A model generated the notes under the pieces. The model ran no database searches. It was not told the origin of the DNA and worked only from the letters and a program-made list of their open reading frames with translations. DNA of 47,524 nucleotides, taken from NCBI GenBank assembly GCA_023458595.1, contig JAEWYT010000104.1, forward strand, positions 1 to 47,524. Reading direction: 5' to 3'. This stretch comes from Pseudomonadota bacterium (GTDB lineage: Bacteria > Pseudomonadota > Alphaproteobacteria > Rhizobiales > Tepidamorphaceae). Shown piece after piece: positions 46,291-47,524 of this stretch. Made by a program: the position numbers and the translations under genes. The number at the start of each line of letters is the position of its first letter. The stretch's first letter is position 1.

Positions 46291-47524
46291 TTGGCACGGC
46301 ACATCTACCACCCGGCGGCCTTCGATCCGTCCGATCCGGTCGACAGTTACTGGGCTGCCTCGGCGGGGCCGCTTCAGATCGGGACACCGGCGCTTGCCGG
46401 CGACGAGACGTGCGAGGTCGCGGTCATCGGATCGGGCTACACGGGGATGTCGGCGGCGCTGCATCTTGCCCGTGACCACGGCGTCGACGTCCGCGTCCTG
46501 GAGAAGGCGCACCCGGGCTGGGGGGCCTCGGGGCGCAACGGCGGCTTCTGCTGTCTCGGCGGCACGAAGGTCTCCTATTCGACGCTCGTCGGCCGCTACG
46601 GCGAGGCGGAGGCGCAACGGTTCTCCGCCGCCCAGCGCGAGGCGATCGCGCTGGTGCGCGAGCTGTCGCAGAGTGAGGGCTTCGACGTCGAGGCGAGCGG
46701 CGACGGCGACATCGAGGTCGCCCACGACCGGGCGTCCGTCGCCGAACTGGAGGCCGGCGCCATCCACATGCGCGAGGTTCACGGGCTCGACTGCACGCTC
46801 TACCGCAAGGCGGAGCTGCGGCAGGCCGGCATGGCGATGGCGGGGGCGGAGGCGGCGCTGCACATGCCGATCGGGTTCGGCCTCCACCCGATGAAGTACG
46901 TCCGCGGCCTCGCCGCCGCGACGGTGAACAGGGGCGCCAGGATCCACGGGCAAAGCCCGGTCGAAGCCTGGCAGAAGGCCGACGGCCGGCACATCCTGTC
47001 GACGCCGGGCGGAACGCTGCGGGCGAAGACGGTGATCGTGGCGACCAACGGCTATACTTCGGAGGACCTGCACCGCGGCCTCGCCGGCCGCATCCTGCCG
47101 GCGCTGTCCAACATCGTCACGACGCGGCCGCTGACCGTCGCCGAGCGCGAGGCGCAGGGCTGGACGACGCACACGATGGCCTACGACAGCCGCGCCCTGC
47201 TCCACTACTTCCGCCTCCTGCCGGACGGGCGCTTCATGCTCGGCGCGCGCGGCGGGCTTTCGGCCTCGCCCGACAGCGCCGGGCGGATGAAGGAGGACAT
47301 GCGCAAGCGGCTCGCGCGCATGTTCCCGGCCTGGGCCGACGTCGAGATCAGCCATTTCTGGCGCGGCTTCGTCGCCATGACGGCGGACCTCGTGCCGCAT
47401 GTCGCCCGGCTGCCGGACGACGGTAGCGTCATCCACGCCATGGGCTATCACGGCAACGGCGTGTCGATGGGGACGTGGTCGGGGCGAGCGGCGGCGCGGC
47501 TTGCGGTCGGCGACAGGCCGGACC
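46291..47524 (+). CDS. FAD-dependent oxidoreductase (DAO/glycine-oxidase-like), 3' truncated by window end
   Basis: Open to the end of the window (411 codons seen). It has the FAD-binding motif EVAVIGSGYTGMSAALHLA (GxGxxG), a second FAD loop WGASGRNGGFCC, and GYHGNGVSMGTWSGR near the visible end, all typical of DAO-family amine oxidoreductases of the PuuB/OrdL type. The TTG start at 46291 has AGGAG 7 nt upstream; no ATG fits before the Rossmann motif. It is divergent from the phn operon and shares its promoter region, so oxidation of an aminophosphonate or another amine is possible; that is inference. The remaining C-terminus is outside the window. Confidence 0.8.
   Translation, partial: MARHIYHPAAFDPSDPVDSYWAASAGPLQIGTPALAGDETCEVAVIGSGYTGMSAALHLARDHGVDVRVLEKAHPGWGASGRNGGFCCLGGTKVSYSTLVGRYGEAEAQRFSAAQREAIALVRELSQSEGFDVEASGDGDIEVAHDRASVAELEAGAIHMREVHGLDCTLYRKAELRQAGMAMAGAEAALHMPIGFGLHPMKYVRGLAAATVNRGARIHGQSPVEAWQKADGRHILSTPGGTLRAKTVIVATNGYTSEDLHRGLAGRILPALSNIVTTRPLTVAEREAQGWTTHTMAYDSRALLHYFRLLPDGRFMLGARGGLSASPDSAGRMKEDMRKRLARMFPAWADVEISHFWRGFVAMTADLVPHVARLPDDGSVIHAMGYHGNGVSMGTWSGRAAARLAVGDRPD

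Noticed and set aside
46108..47451. A 447-codon minus-strand frame opposite the terminal FAD enzyme
   Set aside because: The plus strand encodes clear FAD-binding motifs; the minus frame is compositional noise.
1..47524. CRISPR arrays, tRNA, rRNA, riboswitches
   Set aside because: No regularly spaced direct repeats, cloverleaf sequences, rRNA cores or recognisable riboswitch cores were seen; a covariance-model scan would be needed to exclude small RNAs.

Overview
The window is GC-rich DNA from an alphaproteobacterium, most likely of the Hyphomicrobiales (Rhizobiales) type. This rests on strong G/C preference at third codon positions, on pairs of short palindromic intergenic repeats of a style common in that order, and on the gene content: Liv-type and TAXI-TRAP uptake, gallate/gentisate catabolism and a phn operon. 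No rRNA, tRNA or CRISPR array was seen. It reads as a catabolic region with a mobile element in the middle and a phosphonate operon at the right end.

Layout. 1-5.5 kb: a LivK-like binding protein and an aromatic-type aldehyde dehydrogenase (both -), a divergent AraC regulator, and a DUF900 lipoprotein hydrolase. 5.5-9.0 kb: a trimethylamine-dehydrogenase-fold flavoprotein and a divergent FAH-family enzyme, with an 18-bp inverted repeat between them. 9.1-14.8 kb: a MarR regulator divergent from a class I extradiol dioxygenase, followed by galB, galC, a doxX gene and galD, the lower 4,5-cleavage pathway that turns oxalomesaconate into pyruvate and oxaloacetate. 14.85-18.13 kb: a complete IS1595-family element with terminal inverted repeats, a perfect 8-bp target duplication and four passenger genes. 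18.2-24.4 kb: a DUF1932 dehydrogenase, an EamA exporter and a flavin hydroxylase (-), divergent from gentisate 1,2-dioxygenase, a fumarylpyruvate/maleylpyruvate hydrolase and a MarR regulator.

24.7-37.0 kb: a catabolic region for an unknown substrate. It has a MetE-C-terminal-like methyltransferase, a TAXI-type TRAP transporter, an FMN reductase, two SDRs, an FCD-type GntR regulator, a B12-binding-type radical SAM protein, a luciferase-like monooxygenase, an alpha/beta hydrolase and a glyoxalase. Five GTATAC-centred sites lie in the promoters of the GntR gene, both SDRs, the hydrolase-monooxygenase pair and gentisate dioxygenase. They resemble FCD-GntR operators, so one regulator may link this region to the gentisate genes.

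37.2-40.9 kb: a DUF5132 protein and an HMA-like protein converge on and overlap a P-type ATPase. 40.9-46.1 kb: a phosphonate operon, phnC-phnD-phnE-phnM-PhnZ-like HD oxygenase-phnN, without C-P lyase core genes. 46.3 kb to the end: a divergent, truncated FAD-dependent amine oxidoreductase.
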